In this document: positions 36,290 through 49,573 of the stretch, one piece after another | Position numbering within the stretch: the stretch's first letter is position 1 | Layout: each line of letters begins with the position of its first letter | Source: Owenia fusiformis | Taxonomy: Eukaryota > Annelida > Polychaeta > Sabellida > Oweniidae | Reading direction: 5' to 3' | NCBI GenBank assembly: GCA_903813345.2 | Contig: CAIIXF020000546.1 | Coordinates: forward strand, 1 to 62,366 | Length of the DNA stretch: 62,366 nt | The notes under the pieces: model-generated | What the model saw: the letters and a program-made list of their open reading frames with translations, nothing else | Told to the model about the DNA's origin: nothing | Databases searched by the model: none | Made by a program: the position numbers and the translations under genes

Positions 36290-39200
36290 TCATGGTTCGT
36301 AAACGGCGACTTCACAGAGGGTCAAAAAAGCATCAACCAAAGTGTGCTGTATCTGGACCTTTACATAGCGACCAGACAAACCATTTGGACATTGGAAAAT
36401 CTGCCAATCTTTCCCACATGTATTCAAGGAACCGGCGTTGTGGACACATAGTTCCCACTTGACATTGTCTTTACTTACTTCAATTTTAAAGTCGTTCAGC
36501 CGTGCTATAAAATAAATATCTCATGTTAAAACACAATACCATTGTTTGTTAAGTGATGGCATTGGGTTGACTTCGCAATTTAAAATTGAAGTAAATTGAT
36601 ATCTGTCGCACGTGTTATAACATGCAAAACAAGAATAGCCAATACTAGTTATACTAGTACCTTCTACACCCGCTAAATTAGTACCACAGTTGTCGCTTCC
36701 TCGACACTGTCTATTAAACAAAACCACAGACCCGATGTCATACTGAGAAAGCAGGTCAACCTTCCACCATGGCCTAGTATCACCGACATCAGTTTGCATG
36801 CATGATAGATGTTCAGCGTCGCCATCTACATTGCCATCTACTGCTGCGGCAGCTGGGGGGAAACCGCCATGAAGTGACGATTGTGTCGCAACTTTACCAA
36901 GTGCAAGGTTGATTAACTCTGTAATTCAATCAGGCAATATTTTATATATTTGTAATATAATCCTTATGATATATTTAAATAAAATATGTTTCAAAACAGC
37001 TTATTATGATCCTTTTAATGATATGAACACTGGGACTATATTTTTGTATTCCCGCAGTGCTAGTGAAATGCGTAATCTTTTAATAAGGTTTCTTTCCAGG
37101 TATCACTACAAAACAATAAGCCATACATAGTGCAAATTACATGCTCGTGTGTTTTCAACAAAAATAGCTTATCCAAGCGCTTGAAAAAATTTGTTCACTA
37201 TGCCCCGCCTCTGACGGCTATTTCAAAAACTAGCAATATTTATGATGCGACATCTATATAAACATTACATTAAAGACAATTTGCAAGCAAATAACCATTA
37301 TTGTAAGTTGTTAATGAGAAATGATAATTACTTGATGGCCGAAAAACAGCAACTTCACAGAGTGTGAGGAAAGTTGTGTCTTGCAACTGAACCCTAACGT
37401 AACGTCCTTTCATTCCACTTGGGCAGTAAAACATCTGACAACCCTTCTTGCAGGGTTCCAGTGTTGCGTTTCTGTAAAAGGTACACAGCTCCCACTTTTT
37501 GGCGTTTTTACTAACTTCAATTTTGAAGTTTGAAAGACGATCTAAAGAAAAATAAAAAACAGTTTTCACATTTTCCATACTTTTTTTGTATCACATTTAT
37601 TATAATAGATGGGAAATGCCAGAAACAAGCGTTCTTTATCATTGAAAATGTGGTGCAACCTACCATGATTTTAAAATATATATGTGTTACCGTTTATAAA
37701 CATATAAGCGCAAATGCCAAAGGGAAGCGTGACTAAAATCTTTAAAGAAACCCAACAAGAAAAGCAAACTGTAAGTGTAAATCTGTTATAAGAAAATATC
37801 CCAAAACCATGATCTAACGTGAAAAGAAACAATGTCTAACATCCCCCTCCCCCTCCAATCGAGAAACAATATCACAATCCAGGGCCAGAACACCGAGGGA
37901 CATTTCATTCATACTGAAGTCATTACAATACATGTTGAAGAAAAATTGAAAAAATTGATAGCCAATACTCATAACATCAAATTTAGTTGTAGATAATAGT
38001 ATTCATAAACGAGTATTCAGTCTCAAATGATGTGGGATAGATAAAATCCAGTCTCGAAGTCCATAGGCAATTCAAAGGGTCAACATCCGTTCGCAAAGCC
38101 GTCATCATAATCCATAAAACACAACAATTCACGATGGTCATCAGGAGAAAACTATGGCTGGTTTCGATCCCTATTTCTCAACTATTAATGCCATAGACGG
38201 GATCCACCTCAGTTTAATGTATCTGATAGATCGACATAACAATTTTCCTGCCAAATGAGTGTAAATTGCCAAGCAACAAGACTGAGTGTTCTACAAATTG
38301 TTATTCAGCTGAAATAGCTTGATGATTACATTGTACTTTCAACTCCACTCGTGCAATTTCTTAACCATAATCTTAAACGATATGTGTTTAAATATATATG
38401 TACCCAACATACCATTCAAACATGAATTACCTGTAATATGAATGTTGAGTGCCAGGGAACCTGTCTGTATATTCAATTAATTTTATTTAAAGGGACAAAG
38501 TGCGTAAATGAAGTCTCACTTTTGATCTTCATAGTATTTCCAATGGATAAATAAGTATATGATCTTTCATTTGACACCAAAAACAGCTCAAACGTACATA
38601 CCACATACACTAGATCATGAAACAATATTTTTGATCTATCAATTTATATATGTCAAGTTTTTAGCAATGTCATAGAAAGATGGGATTGTTGTTTGCATTA
38701 ATTATCCATTCATTTATGATAGGATTTTCAGCCATGCGCCATCTTTTAATCCAAGAGTTATTTAAAAACATACACTTTGTGAAAAGTGGTAATTCACTTC
38801 TTTTGATCTCTAAACTTCAAATGCTGTTTTTATCATATTTGGTTGACTGTGTGAGTGACATGTCTCAAATGATATTTTGTCCTTTTTCCTTCAAAATAGG
38901 CGCATTGCCTGTTTAAACTAAATTAGCTTGATGGTCACCTTCAACAATGTCGGAGGGTCCACCACCGCAATTGTCTTTCCCACACTGTCTGTTTGATAAC
39001 TTGACAGATCCAATGGGATAAACTGCCTGTAGGTCAACCATCCACCATGGTTTTTTCTCGAAGTCTGTGTGCATACATGATCCATGACCCCAGTCACCAT
39101 CTTCAACACCGTCAACAGCACGACCAGCATCGAATTGCGAAGATTGTGAGGAAGGTTTCCCTAGCGCCAAATTTTCTGTGTCTGTACAAAAGAAACATAA

Positions 39201-40305
39201 CAGATATAATTATATTACTTTATTTTATTTTGTTACATTTAAAATATCTTTATCACTAAGTTTGCATATATATTATATAATAGTATCATTTTATATTGGA
39301 ATATAAAAGCATGAGTATATGTTGTAAGCGGCCTAAGCCATACATACAATGCACAAAGTGAATTGGTTAGTACATGCACGGATGCGTTCCAATTAAGAAT
39401 GATATAGGATTCTATATTGCAATCAAACATGGCACCGGCCAATAATGAGGTACGACATAACATTTTTATTGAGAAAGCATATGGTCATGAAATAGACTTT
39501 TAGTAAAAATTGGATTGGACTCGCGTAATTTAGCAACTTTCTGAATTATAAGAAGTTTACAATTGGATTTTGTTGTCAGTGTTGATCTAGTTTAACCCTT
39601 TTATTTTATGCTTTTGTACTTGTTTATGTTTTAGAAATACGAAATAGGGGACTTATTAATTCGATAAAGAAGTTGCAGAAAATATGAATACTTACTTGAA
39701 AATCATATCTCGTTACCCCTATTTAAGAATAGCATTGCCCAGTCAGTGTACGTATCAAACTTAAATACAGTTGCAAAATCATTTTTCTATTCACATACGA
39801 ATACATTTAACGCACTATACTTTTCTAAACTGATTGGTTGAAATGCGCTTGGAATGTCTGAATATATTGTAAAGACATGTCGCAAGATCTCACACCACAC
39901 CCATCATGTTTACATTCAATTTTATATTTACACATATACATTTCTGACCTGTCTCCTTCCATGTAGAGCCTCTGCATTGTTTTTCAGCATTACCCGTGTG
40001 AATACACAATACACCTGAACCAAGGAAATATCAATTATTGACAATGGACTTAAAAGATATAGCCTTGATTATAAATAGTTTATAGTTGCTTTTTGATAAA
40101 CAACAATATTATAAAAACACATTTTATAAAGTAAGTGCAACACAGTAGATCAAAATCACAACCAGCGATCCTAAAATTCACATACGATCTGCTTTTATAT
40201 TGCTTTAATTCGATTCAAAATCAAGTTCAATATTCTATGTGCTGAAAATCAAATTCATTAATTGATTTGCTTACATATTGCCAAGTACAATTCTATGTTA
40301 AACAT
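36290..40305 (-). CDS. Secreted two-domain fucolectin-type (FTP) lectin D
   Basis: Exons 40305-40275, 40014-39949, 39181-38939, 37541-37332, 36918-36661 and 36504-36290 give 340 aa in the same phase-1 plan as A-C. Signal peptide: MFNIELYLAI then CVLCIHTGNA. Cys segment: EKQCRGSTWKET. FTP1 is 33-183. Its first exon is 15 nt shorter than in A-C (SQSSQFDAGRAVDG), and it keeps a His (CMHT) 26 residues before NRQC. FTP2 is 184-340 and ends CEVAVYEP with no tail. It is clearly a paralogue of A-C, not part of the recent duplication, because sequence outside the exons has mostly diverged. Probably a secreted glycan-recognition protein. Confidence 0.85.
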
Positions 40306-42470
40306 CTGTATGGTTAATCACTATCACAACTTGGCGAAACTGTTTCGGTCTGAAATATAATATCATATAATCAATTACCCGGTCAGTATCAGGGAAACAC
40401 GTTACATTATCTTTAAAAAATGGCGAACTGAAGTGCTTTTTCGATATTTTACTTTTCATTGAGTTGCATCATTTAACCCTACACGAAGGGTCGAGTCCAT
40501 TGTTGGATGGTGGCGTCCATACTTCATAATTATTTGAGCATATATGCAGAGTTGGCCAAAAAGTAATACCCAAGTTAGAAAAACATATATTTATATGTTA
40601 ATCCAAGGGAAAGATCAATACCCGGTGATTTCAGCGGGAAGTGGCGTTTCGTTCAGTGGATGAGCTGCGCGCGCACGCATAAATGTGATTATCAATATTA
40701 TTTAGGGGAGGGATATTCAAGCTTATTTTCGTCATAGGCGCGACCCAGGGCTGTTGTCTTAAGGACATTTCGTTGAAAATTAGCCATTCGGCTGATAATT
40801 TGTAAGAGTTTTCGATCTTATAATGTATAACTGTTATTCAGACACATATTTTGACACGATTCTGTTGGAATTAAGCTCTGAACCGAGAGATATTCACGAT
40901 TGATATGCACATTTTTGATTGTGCCATTGCTTTTCAATTGCACAATCCATGTATTGATAGAAGTAACAATAATGCAGATTGTTTTACCTTCAATACATGG
41001 CGGATTCACTACATATCGGTCTATTAAATACCATTTTGTGCCCTAAATAGTTTTATATTTCCATCACGGCCTGGGTGTGTTTGTCTCTTATGTGTATGCG
41101 TGTGAATTGGTGGGGCTGGTAGGGCCACCAATCCCCTAAACCCCGCCCATCCTTTATTGTAAATTTATGCTGTAACATTTAGTGACTTCGCTGGAAAACA
41201 ATAGGAATTATTTTTCTTGCCAATCAATCGAGAATAACAATCAAAATTTCAGAAAGGATCAATCAGGCAATCTTCTAAAATCCAAATCAAGTTATAACAT
41301 TATATGATATTCAGCAAGAAGTCCGGTAGAAATAAAGAATATTTAAACATGAAAGCTGAAATTTAAAAGCTAATCTGTCAATTTTCTGTCTGCAAAAGAA
41401 CGTTTACATTTGACACAATAAAAGACCGAGGCTTTGAAATCTAGGATTCCCCATGAAAATATGACGTCATACTAATTAGCATAAGGATTTCCCTAGTGCT
41501 CTGGGTCGAGCATCGTTCGAAAACACAATCCGATAAATACATGCTAATTTCTAAGGAGATGGGAAGTGTATGACGTGTTTATCGATTTTGTTTAACGATT
41601 TAATCAATTATCAAATTGTTTAAGTGGATAAAGTGGTCACACTTGCTTCAATTCATAGCGTAATCGACGGATAGAAACCGAATTCCCGATATCCTACCCC
41701 GTATTATGTAGGCTATAACCACAGTGACCTGCAGATGGCGCTATCACAAACAAGTACTGCACGAACCGATAAATTCCCGGGTATTGTAACGCCCTTGGTT
41801 AATCCATGTCATGTATTACATATCATTTAAAGGTAAATCATTTCTTAACAATATGACACTTAACAATAAATAAATTTTCTTGAGGAGTTAGTCAGAGGCT
41901 AAAATTTACATTATATTATATTGATCAATATCAAATAAGCGATTAAAGAGTTACATTTTATAGGTAATTATTGTCGATTTTAATGCCATTTGTCATTTCC
42001 ATTGAATAAAACTAGATTTTTCAACTTACCTTTAGATTGACTTTTCTCCGTTCAAAGGACAGGACAAATGTGGAATAAATACGCCTTTTTAAGATGGAAA
42101 TGAATATTTATTCAATACATTAAACTATGGTCTGTGGTTTCATTTTGCTTTGTATATACTAATTAATTTCGTTGAAATAACAGCATAAAATTATCTGTTT
42201 ATGCAGACACTGTCTTTATGCTTTTGAAATGTGACTGAAAACCATAGATTAATATTCTGTGGTTTGATTGAAATAGCATATATTTTTATGGCACGTAGGC
42301 ACTATTACCATTAAACCATATACAAATAGCAAAGCCATTAGACAACCTCAAGCTCAGTTTATGGGCATTTTACAATACTTCATTTAATCCATCTCTGATG
42401 TTTTCCGAAATACGGGTTCGTTGTTGATCACTGTCAGCAAAAACACATCTTGGATTACCGACGTATAACG

Positions 42471-42680
42471 TTTTCAAATCTTTGATTACCAAGATATGAA
42501 TCGAGGTTTTCACATACTGGATAACAAAGGTATGACGTTTTCACATCTTAGATTACCAAGTTATGAAGTTTTCACATCTTAGATTACCATTTTGGATAAC
42601 CATAGTAGTTTAAACATCTTGGATATTCAAGGTATATGAAGTTTTCACATCTTACATTACCAAGGTATGAAGTTTTCATA
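42471..42680. repeat. Degenerate minisatellite (unit about 37 bp)
   Basis: About six variants of gaagttttcacatcttagat plus taccaaggtat follow one another, with insertions and substitutions. Confidence 0.75.
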
Positions 42681-42890
42681 AATCAAACTGGTAAGCAAGT
42701 ATGGAAAACTTACCATTTTCATCCAACTTTTAAAACAGGCACAATCAGCATAATTAGTAAGAGCCAACTTACTATTATTGTCAATTCAGGTAACAATTAT
42801 ATGTCACTCCATTTTTTGCACGTGGTAATTGTACGATTTCGTAGGTCTTGTGATGCATGTAACTTTAATCTTCTCGTCCCTAGGCTCACG

Positions 42891-43238
42891 TTCCTTTCAT
42901 TTTCAAATGTTAAATTTATGTACACATGAACATTTAATTTACCTCGACTGTTTTCATTATTCCTTTGTGGTACATGTAGCACTCTTCATAGGTTTGCGGT
43001 CACATGTTCCTTTCATTTTAAAATGTTAAATTTATGTACACATGAACATTTAATTTACCTCGACTGTTTTCATTATTCATTTGTGGTACATGTAGCACTC
43101 TTCATAGGTTTGCGGTCACATGTTCCTTTCATTTTCAAATGTTAAATTTATGTACACATGAACATTTAATTTACCTCGACCATTTTCATTATTCCTTTGT
43201 GGTACATGTAGCACTCTTCATAGGTTTGCGGTCAATTA
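42891..43238. repeat. 116-bp tandem repeat, three copies
   Basis: Copies start at 42891, 43007 and 43123 with ttcctttcattttcaaatgt (one change in copy 2) and end near ttcataggtttgcggtca. Only a few substitutions separate them, so the expansion is recent. Confidence 0.92.
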
Positions 43239-43337
43239 TGAATAAATTGATATCTACCTCGTCACTTCCCTTGGTTATCAGGCACTTTGTACTGTTTTCC
43301 CTTTGTGAAGATATAGACTTACTTTACATTAATGACT

Positions 43338-43469
43338 GGGTCACATTTGCTTCGATTCATCGGCCGGCACCCGCCCGATTGAGTGTTATGTTCAATATTG
43401 TATTAACTTTTGAACAAAATTCTCAATCGACCGGGCGCCGTAGTGAAAATCGGAGCAAATGTGACCAAG
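43338..43469. repeat. Small hairpin, MITE-like
   Basis: ctgggtcacatttgcttcgat at the left is complementary to atcggagcaaatgtgaccaa at the right. An inner pair (gcccgattgag / ctcaatcgaccgggc) continues the fold. About 130 bp. Confidence 0.55.
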
Positions 43470-44689
43470 GCATAAGCGTGGTGACTTTGAAATGGTTTAC
43501 CATTCGGTTATTTCCTATGGGATTTACTGGCTTCTCTCCAATTCTTAATTGATTGCTTAAATCAATTTTCTCCAAAGATTCTGCAATTTTCTTTCCCAGA
43601 AACCCACATATTCATTGAACCAAGACCTGTTCCAAAAGTTTTCATGCAACTTCTAAAACAGGTACAGTAAGCATATACGAGTAATGCCGTGCCTTGGACT
43701 AACTTTAGTTGATGTGATTGTTTTCCGATTAATGCACGATTTTATATCAAATCTAGCTTGTATGAAAAATATAATATTCTAATACTTTCAATTAGAGTTT
43801 AGAAGTAGAAATTGAGTTTCAATACTTTTTGAAAAGTATTTCATATTACTAACAACAAATAAACAATTAACAGAATTGAGTTATGTAGAGCAATTTCGAC
43901 TCCTACGCATCTGAATCCTACATTTGCTATATGCATAGAGCGACAGAATAGCAAACACTGTACTTCTTTGTTCATGATACACAACTTCTTACAGTTTCAA
44001 TTTTTATAATTTCACACTGAAATTGTTACTCATCTTAACAAAATAAAAATTATCAATTTCATTGCAAAGCCACATTTCATACAAACTAGTAATGTAACAT
44101 CAGGTCTCCATGACTACTCACTTAGCAACCAGGTAAATACATTAAATTGATGGAAATAGGTATGGTTACTGTATTCGTTTGTCGAAACCATAACTATATT
44201 GTGGTATAAGACCAGAACTTTTGATATTATGATCAAGGAAAATAATTGAACGTCACCACAGGAACAATATGCAATGTAAAGATCATTAAAATAATGAGAC
44301 CACACTTAACATTTCAATACTTTGTGAATATTGTATATTTTAAGTGACTTCTAAACAACATACTTTTAATTATAAAAAGCAAAAGGTAAGTACGCTTGCG
44401 TTAGGCAATTTTTATAATTTATCATAATTAAGATATTTTTATTAAAAGTATACGATGATTTATTGGTATTACTTAGGTATCATTTACAGTTTTAATTTGC
44501 TAAACAAGCAACAAACATACGAACAGTCCTTGTTCACTTTCCTGTGAAGGGTATGGCAATCAGAACTCGGCCCGAGTCAACAATTTTGTATCGTTTGTTA
44601 TCGTATTGATATTAACAATTGCTCATACACGGTATTTTCATCCTAGACAATCTTTGGTGAAATGATATTCATAAACCATAAATATTCCT

Positions 44690-45680
44690 TCCTTGTATTC
44701 TTGAAGATTCTCCTAAATTATTAGACCTTATTTCAAGAATTGTTCATGAATTCATTGATGAAAATTAAAAGTATTTATATTCTTGAAAATTCTTCAAAAT
44801 TGTTGGTTCTTATTTCAAGAATTTTTGATGAATATTGAATAACATATGACTATTCATTAAAGTTCTTAAATATTTCCTAGAACAGTGGAAGATTTCCTGA
44901 ATATGCAAGATGATGAATTCATGAAGAATTATGAAGTTTTTGTATTCTTGAAAATTCCCCATGAATTCATTGATGAATTTTGAAAAACTTATGAATATTC
45001 ATTATAGTTCTTGAATTAATCTCGAGTATAATTATGGAAAAACTTCCGATTATGCAAGATGAATTCATGAAGAATTATGAAGTATTGTATTCTTTAAAAT
45101 ACTCTAAAATTATTAATTCCTGTTTCATGAACTTATTGAAGAATATTGAAGAATAACTATTCATCATAATTCTTCAAATATGTTCTATAACAGTGGGAAA
45201 GTTCAAGAATCTGCAAGATGAATTCATGAAGATATCTTTATATTCTTGAAAATTCTCCAAATACAGTTTTTGTTATTACATGAATTCAATCGAAATTTCG
45301 AAGAATATATAATTGCTTCATTATTCTTCAATTGTTACAGCTAAACTTTCAAAATGAAAGATGAATTTATGAAGAATTTGAAGATGCCTTTATATTCCTG
45401 AAAGTTCTCCAATTTTTTAATTCTTAGTTCATGAATTTATTGATTTTAAGAATGTATAACTGCATCATTATTCTTTATTTATTACATTGAACATTTCAGA
45501 ATATGAAAGAACAATATATGAAGATTTATGAAGATGTTTTTATACAGTTATATTCTTGAAAGTTCTCTAAAATTCTCTATTCTAATTTCATGAATTTATT
45601 GATAAATATTAAAAAAAGGATATAACTATTCATCACAATTCTTTAATTATTTTCTATAACTTCATTATACTAGAATCTGA
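44690..45680. repeat. Decayed AT-rich tandem repeat, about 150-bp period
   Basis: The motif gatgaattcatgaagaatta recurs with changes near 44913, 45057, 45216, 45360 and 45508, spacings of 144-159 bp. It is accompanied each time by tattcttgaaaattctccaa and tattcatcataattctt. About six or seven diverged units are present, with no coding sense. Confidence 0.7.
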
Positions 45681-45793
45681 AACTACAAATTGTGTATTGT
45701 TATTTTGAAACTATCCAATGGTCTTAAAATGAAAGTTTGCTTGAAATTACAGGACATAGGTAGAACCTACCTGTTAAGCCCATAGACGCAACA

Positions 45794-48700
45794 ATGTGGA
45801 AGCTATTATTTGTGGCCTGTTGTAAGTTCACTGATTATTAAACTATTACGTCTAATGAAGTTAATCGCACTCAAAACAGTGCAATCGTCAACAAAATATT
45901 ATGTAATGATATTCTGCATTTTTGCAATTTTGCGACTATCATCAGCAGTACTTTACTTTTAGCTCGAGCTTTAAAATTTTCATATTATACATTCACTGAT
46001 CTTAATAATTACAAGCATATTCAGAGTTACATGGAAGGCGAGCACCTAAATGATAGAACCCCGAATTATAAAATAACCATATGTTTTAGGTTTATCGTTT
46101 TGTAAAGCAGATAAACCATGGTGTGGAGGCACTATCTGGAAGGAAACAGGTATTCAACTATCAACAATCGATTCAATAGTTTTGTCCATTTGTTCAAGAA
46201 AAGTTATATTAACAACTCATTAGGGCAGTGTTTATTCGGATAAACACTTATTTTTGTAAATTATTTTGGCAACATTTTTCTTTATGGTTTGTGAAGATTA
46301 GTATCTTCACAATGTTTTCTACGGATAGATAGATTTGTGGAATTGCATGTGTGATTTAGATGTCCAAAATTTGGCACTTGGGAAACCTGCTTCCCAATCC
46401 TCATCCTCGGCATTAAATGCTGGTCTTGCTGTCGATGGTGTAGAGGATGGCGAATACAACCATGGCTCATGCACGCATACTCACATGACAACCATGAATT
46501 GGTGGATGGTTGACTTGCAGGATATTTATCCCATTGGATCCGTCAAGCTGATTAACAGGCAATGTGGCGAAAACAATTGTGGAAGTCCTCCAACCGATTA
46601 TGAACCACTAGTAGAAGGTATATTCCCCAAATTGATGAAATTTGGTAACCCAAATCCCCATCGAAGTATACATCAGAGACATATACAATTTATATAATCA
46701 TATAATATGTTTTTGTATACATTTAGTGCCTTTGAATATAACGGTGGTTATCTAAAAAATACATAATAGATATATGATACAGCTACGGTGTCAAGGGGAA
46801 GATATAGATAATATACAGTGTGTCCCAAAAAAATGTTACACTTAGAAAAAGTTCAATATGTTTCATGACTTTGACTTTCCCCCTAAAATATACTTAGATA
46901 CCAAAAGACAAATCTTTCTCGAATAATTTGACACCATCAGATTCAAAATCTGTCCATGATTAGCTGCACAGGACAGATTTTATAGACGCATGTGAAATCT
47001 GATTTGCGCCAACTTCTCAGTGGCTGGACATGTGGTGATTAATTATTTTTTGGTTTGAATGACGTGGACAGTGATCTTGATATGACCAATGATCCAGTTG
47101 TTTCTTTCCTGAATAGAAATACAAGATTTCATTGTCAGAGTGTTCAATTTTGTTCCGTATGATGTCAACAGGATGGTGGAAAGCCCTGTGGCAGAATGTT
47201 TGGTAGAACTCTTTGGAAATCAGAAGATAGAATTGAAATACCAAATGGATTAGCCCCCGGGGTCATCCCACTTTACACTCTTGATTTTTTGAAGGGCCTC
47301 TGAAAGTGCTTTACAGCATCACAAACTGACCTAAATGAAATTCTGCAAAAATAATTGATGGAATCAGTGTGATATTACACTGCATGTGCACATGGGCAAG
47401 GGAACCTCAGATTTGCTTTGGAGATAATGTTGAGGGGAAGACACGTTTATGTGGATAGACACAATAATCATATGTAAGACAAATAGGAAAATTACAGAAT
47501 GACTCATTTAAAGGTCAAGCTTCTACTCAGAAGAAAGTTAAATGTTAAAGAAACTTTTCCTCTTTTGTCATTTGGTCCTTCCAATCACTTAGAAGTTGGC
47601 GCAAGTCAGATCTTACCATGGGACGCTAAAAGCTGTCCTGTGGAGCCAATCAAGGACAGGTTTTGAATCTGATGGTGTCAAATTATTCGAGAAAGATTTG
47701 TCTTTTGGTATCTAAAGTATATTTTAGGGGAAAGTCAAAATTATGAACGATATTGAACTATTTGTTAGTGTAACATTTTTTGAGACACACTGTAATATAC
47801 ATAAATGAATAAATACAGATGTACATCTGAAACCTATCAGGAGACAAAATGGAACGCAAATATCCAAATTGTTCAATCACGCATGAAGAGGCATAATTGA
47901 CACAACTACATATATAAATGAGGGGCGAACATTTCAATAGAAACCGTGTAATTCATTCACAGTAAACGTTGTACTGAATAACTAGAAACTGTATCACAAA
48001 CTAAAATAAATTACCTTAGCACACATGTTATGCTGCAGGAGGTTAAACGTGTGTTTAATAACGACTAGTATTTTTCACTTTTTATAGATCATCTTCAAAA
48101 TTTCAAAATTGAAGTCAGCAAAGACTCTAAAAAGTGGAAATTATGTACCTACTTCAGAAGTACATTGGAATCTTGTAAAAAAGGCTGTCAGATGTTCTAC
48201 TGTCCAAGTGGATTGAAAGGGCGCTATGTTAGGATTCAGCTGCAACACAGGGATTTATTATATCTATCACTCTGTGAAGTTGCTGTTTTTCGGCCATCAA
48301 GTAAGCATTTTATTTAAGATGAATATAACGACAATGTACGAGACACATCGCAATATCCTGATAATACAAGCATGTATAATGTTATATGGTCTCATTATGT
48401 TGTAGAATTAAACAATCTTGCACTTGATAAAGTTGCAACACAGTCATCGATTGATCAAAACATTAGTACAAAGGCTGCCGCGGCCATTGATGGCAATGTA
48501 GATGGCGACGTTGAACACCTGTCTTGTATTCAAACCAGAAGTGAGAGAAAGCCATGGTGGATGGTCGACTTACTTTCTCAGTATGCCATTGGGTCCGTGG
48601 CTGTGTTTAATAGGCAATGTCGTGGTCTTAAGAATTGTGGCAAAGATCCTCTTCGTGTGGAAGGTGGGTAGTATCTAGTATGCATAATTGTATTACAACG

Positions 48701-49064
48701 CGTAAAATAAAAGAACTATCTAGTTTTATTTTCGCAATTCACCAATATTTAGTATTGTCAGTTTTAATCCATTCATCATTATCTTGATACTGAGAAATAC
48801 AGTTTGTTTTCCGTGACCTACTTTCAATTTCCAACTTAAATAATATTTTTAGAACAACTACAAAATTTCAAAATTGAAGTGAGTAAGGATAATGTGACTT
48901 GGGAACTATGCTATCATCAGAGAAGTACCTTAGGAACATGCGGACGTGATTGGCGGATGTTTAAATGCTCTCATGGTTTATACGGGCGCTACGTAAGACT
49001 ACAACAACATTTTAGCATTCAACGCATTCTCACAATCTGTGAAGTTGCTGTTTTTGAACCATAA
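45794..49064 (+). CDS. Secreted two-domain fucolectin-type (FTP) lectin E
   Basis: Exons 45794-45821, 46090-46149, 46360-46617, 48088-48300, 48406-48663 and 48853-49064 give 342 aa. Signal peptide: MWKLLFVACCLSFCKA. Cys segment: DKPWCGGTIWKET. FTP1 is 30-186, with CTHTHMTTMNWWMVDL and NRQCGENNC. FTP2 is 187-342, with CIQTRSERKPWWMVDL and NRQC, ending LTICEVAVFEP with no tail. FTP1 keeps the His at the fucose-site spacing, though the following RxD is RQC. The gene is oriented away from D. A 977-bp foldback element lies in intron 3. AATAAA follows the stop at 49096. Confidence 0.87.
46816..47792. mobile_element. 977-bp foldback/mariner-like element in lectin E intron 3
   Basis: Flanked by TA (46814-46815 and 47793-47794). 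Its terminal inverted repeats start CAGTGTGTCCCAAAAAAATG and CAGTGTGTCTCAAAAAATGT, and the inverted similarity extends about 160 bp inwards (gacaaatctttctcgaataa and its complement). The centre has broken minus-strand frames (47017-47244) and no intact transposase. Probably a non-autonomous derivative of a Tc1/mariner element. Confidence 0.8.
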
Positions 49065-49095
49065 AATACTGTTCCTTTGTCTTAATATTTATCAC

Positions 49096-49101
49096 AATAA
49101 A
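49096..49101 (+). terminator. Polyadenylation signal of lectin E
   Basis: AATAAA, 32 nt after the TAA stop of lectin E. Confidence 0.6.
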
Positions 49102-49507
49102 CAGCATCTTAGAAAATAGTTGGATGAAGTGTGCTGTTAAAATCCCATTTGGAACCATTATAACGTTTTATTTCTTACTAGGCACAGCACAGTTCCCGGT
49201 GTTCATTAAATGCTTACCTAGCTTGTTCTTACAAGATAATGATACGGTGGTCACGAAGAATTTGAGATAAATGAACCTGGAGCTATCATCGCAAAGCTAC
49301 CTGTTTAAGAAAATGTTTCTGCCAAACTCTAGAAATTTTGTTTCTAAACAAACTTGGAAATGTTTCCTGATAGACTAGTTTTTAACCTATCGATAAATAA
49401 CCTCGATTCATTCATCAAACACTAGATAGCGCTGCTCTCGGTTTGGAATTTGATTATTAAATAAAGCTGTAATTCATGCATTTAGACCATCATTTTTGTT
49501 ACATTGA

Positions 49508-49573
49508 CGTAAGTCGTCAAAGTAACATACATTGGTAATAAAAGTCGTCAAAGTAACATACATTGGTAATATA
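49508..49573. repeat. 33-bp tandem duplication
   Basis: aagtcgtcaaagtaacatac plus attggtaata occurs twice in succession. A looser third trace (cggtcaaagtaacta) lies near 49780. Confidence 0.8.

Larger units (their letters stand above)
40306..45793. other. Spacer between divergent lectins D and E
   Basis: 5.5 kb that must hold the promoters of D (minus) and E (plus). It contains a degenerate minisatellite at 42471-42680, a 116-bp tandem triplet at 42891-43238, a small hairpin at 43338-43469 and a long decayed AT-rich repeat at 44690-45680, each listed separately. No convincing gene was found. The 137-codon frame at 43139-43552 begins inside the tandem repeat and is unlikely to be coding. Confidence 0.5.

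Noticed and set aside
36070-36462. A 130-codon plus-strand frame
   Set aside because: Its right part is the antisense of lectin D exon 6. The equivalent antisense frames appear opposite the exons of A-C.
42471-43238. CRISPR-like array of repeats
   Set aside because: The repeats are contiguous, of irregular length and without unique spacers, and the DNA is eukaryotic.
43139-43552. A 137-codon plus-strand frame
   Set aside because: It begins in the third 116-bp tandem copy and runs through a hairpin; no family motif is present.
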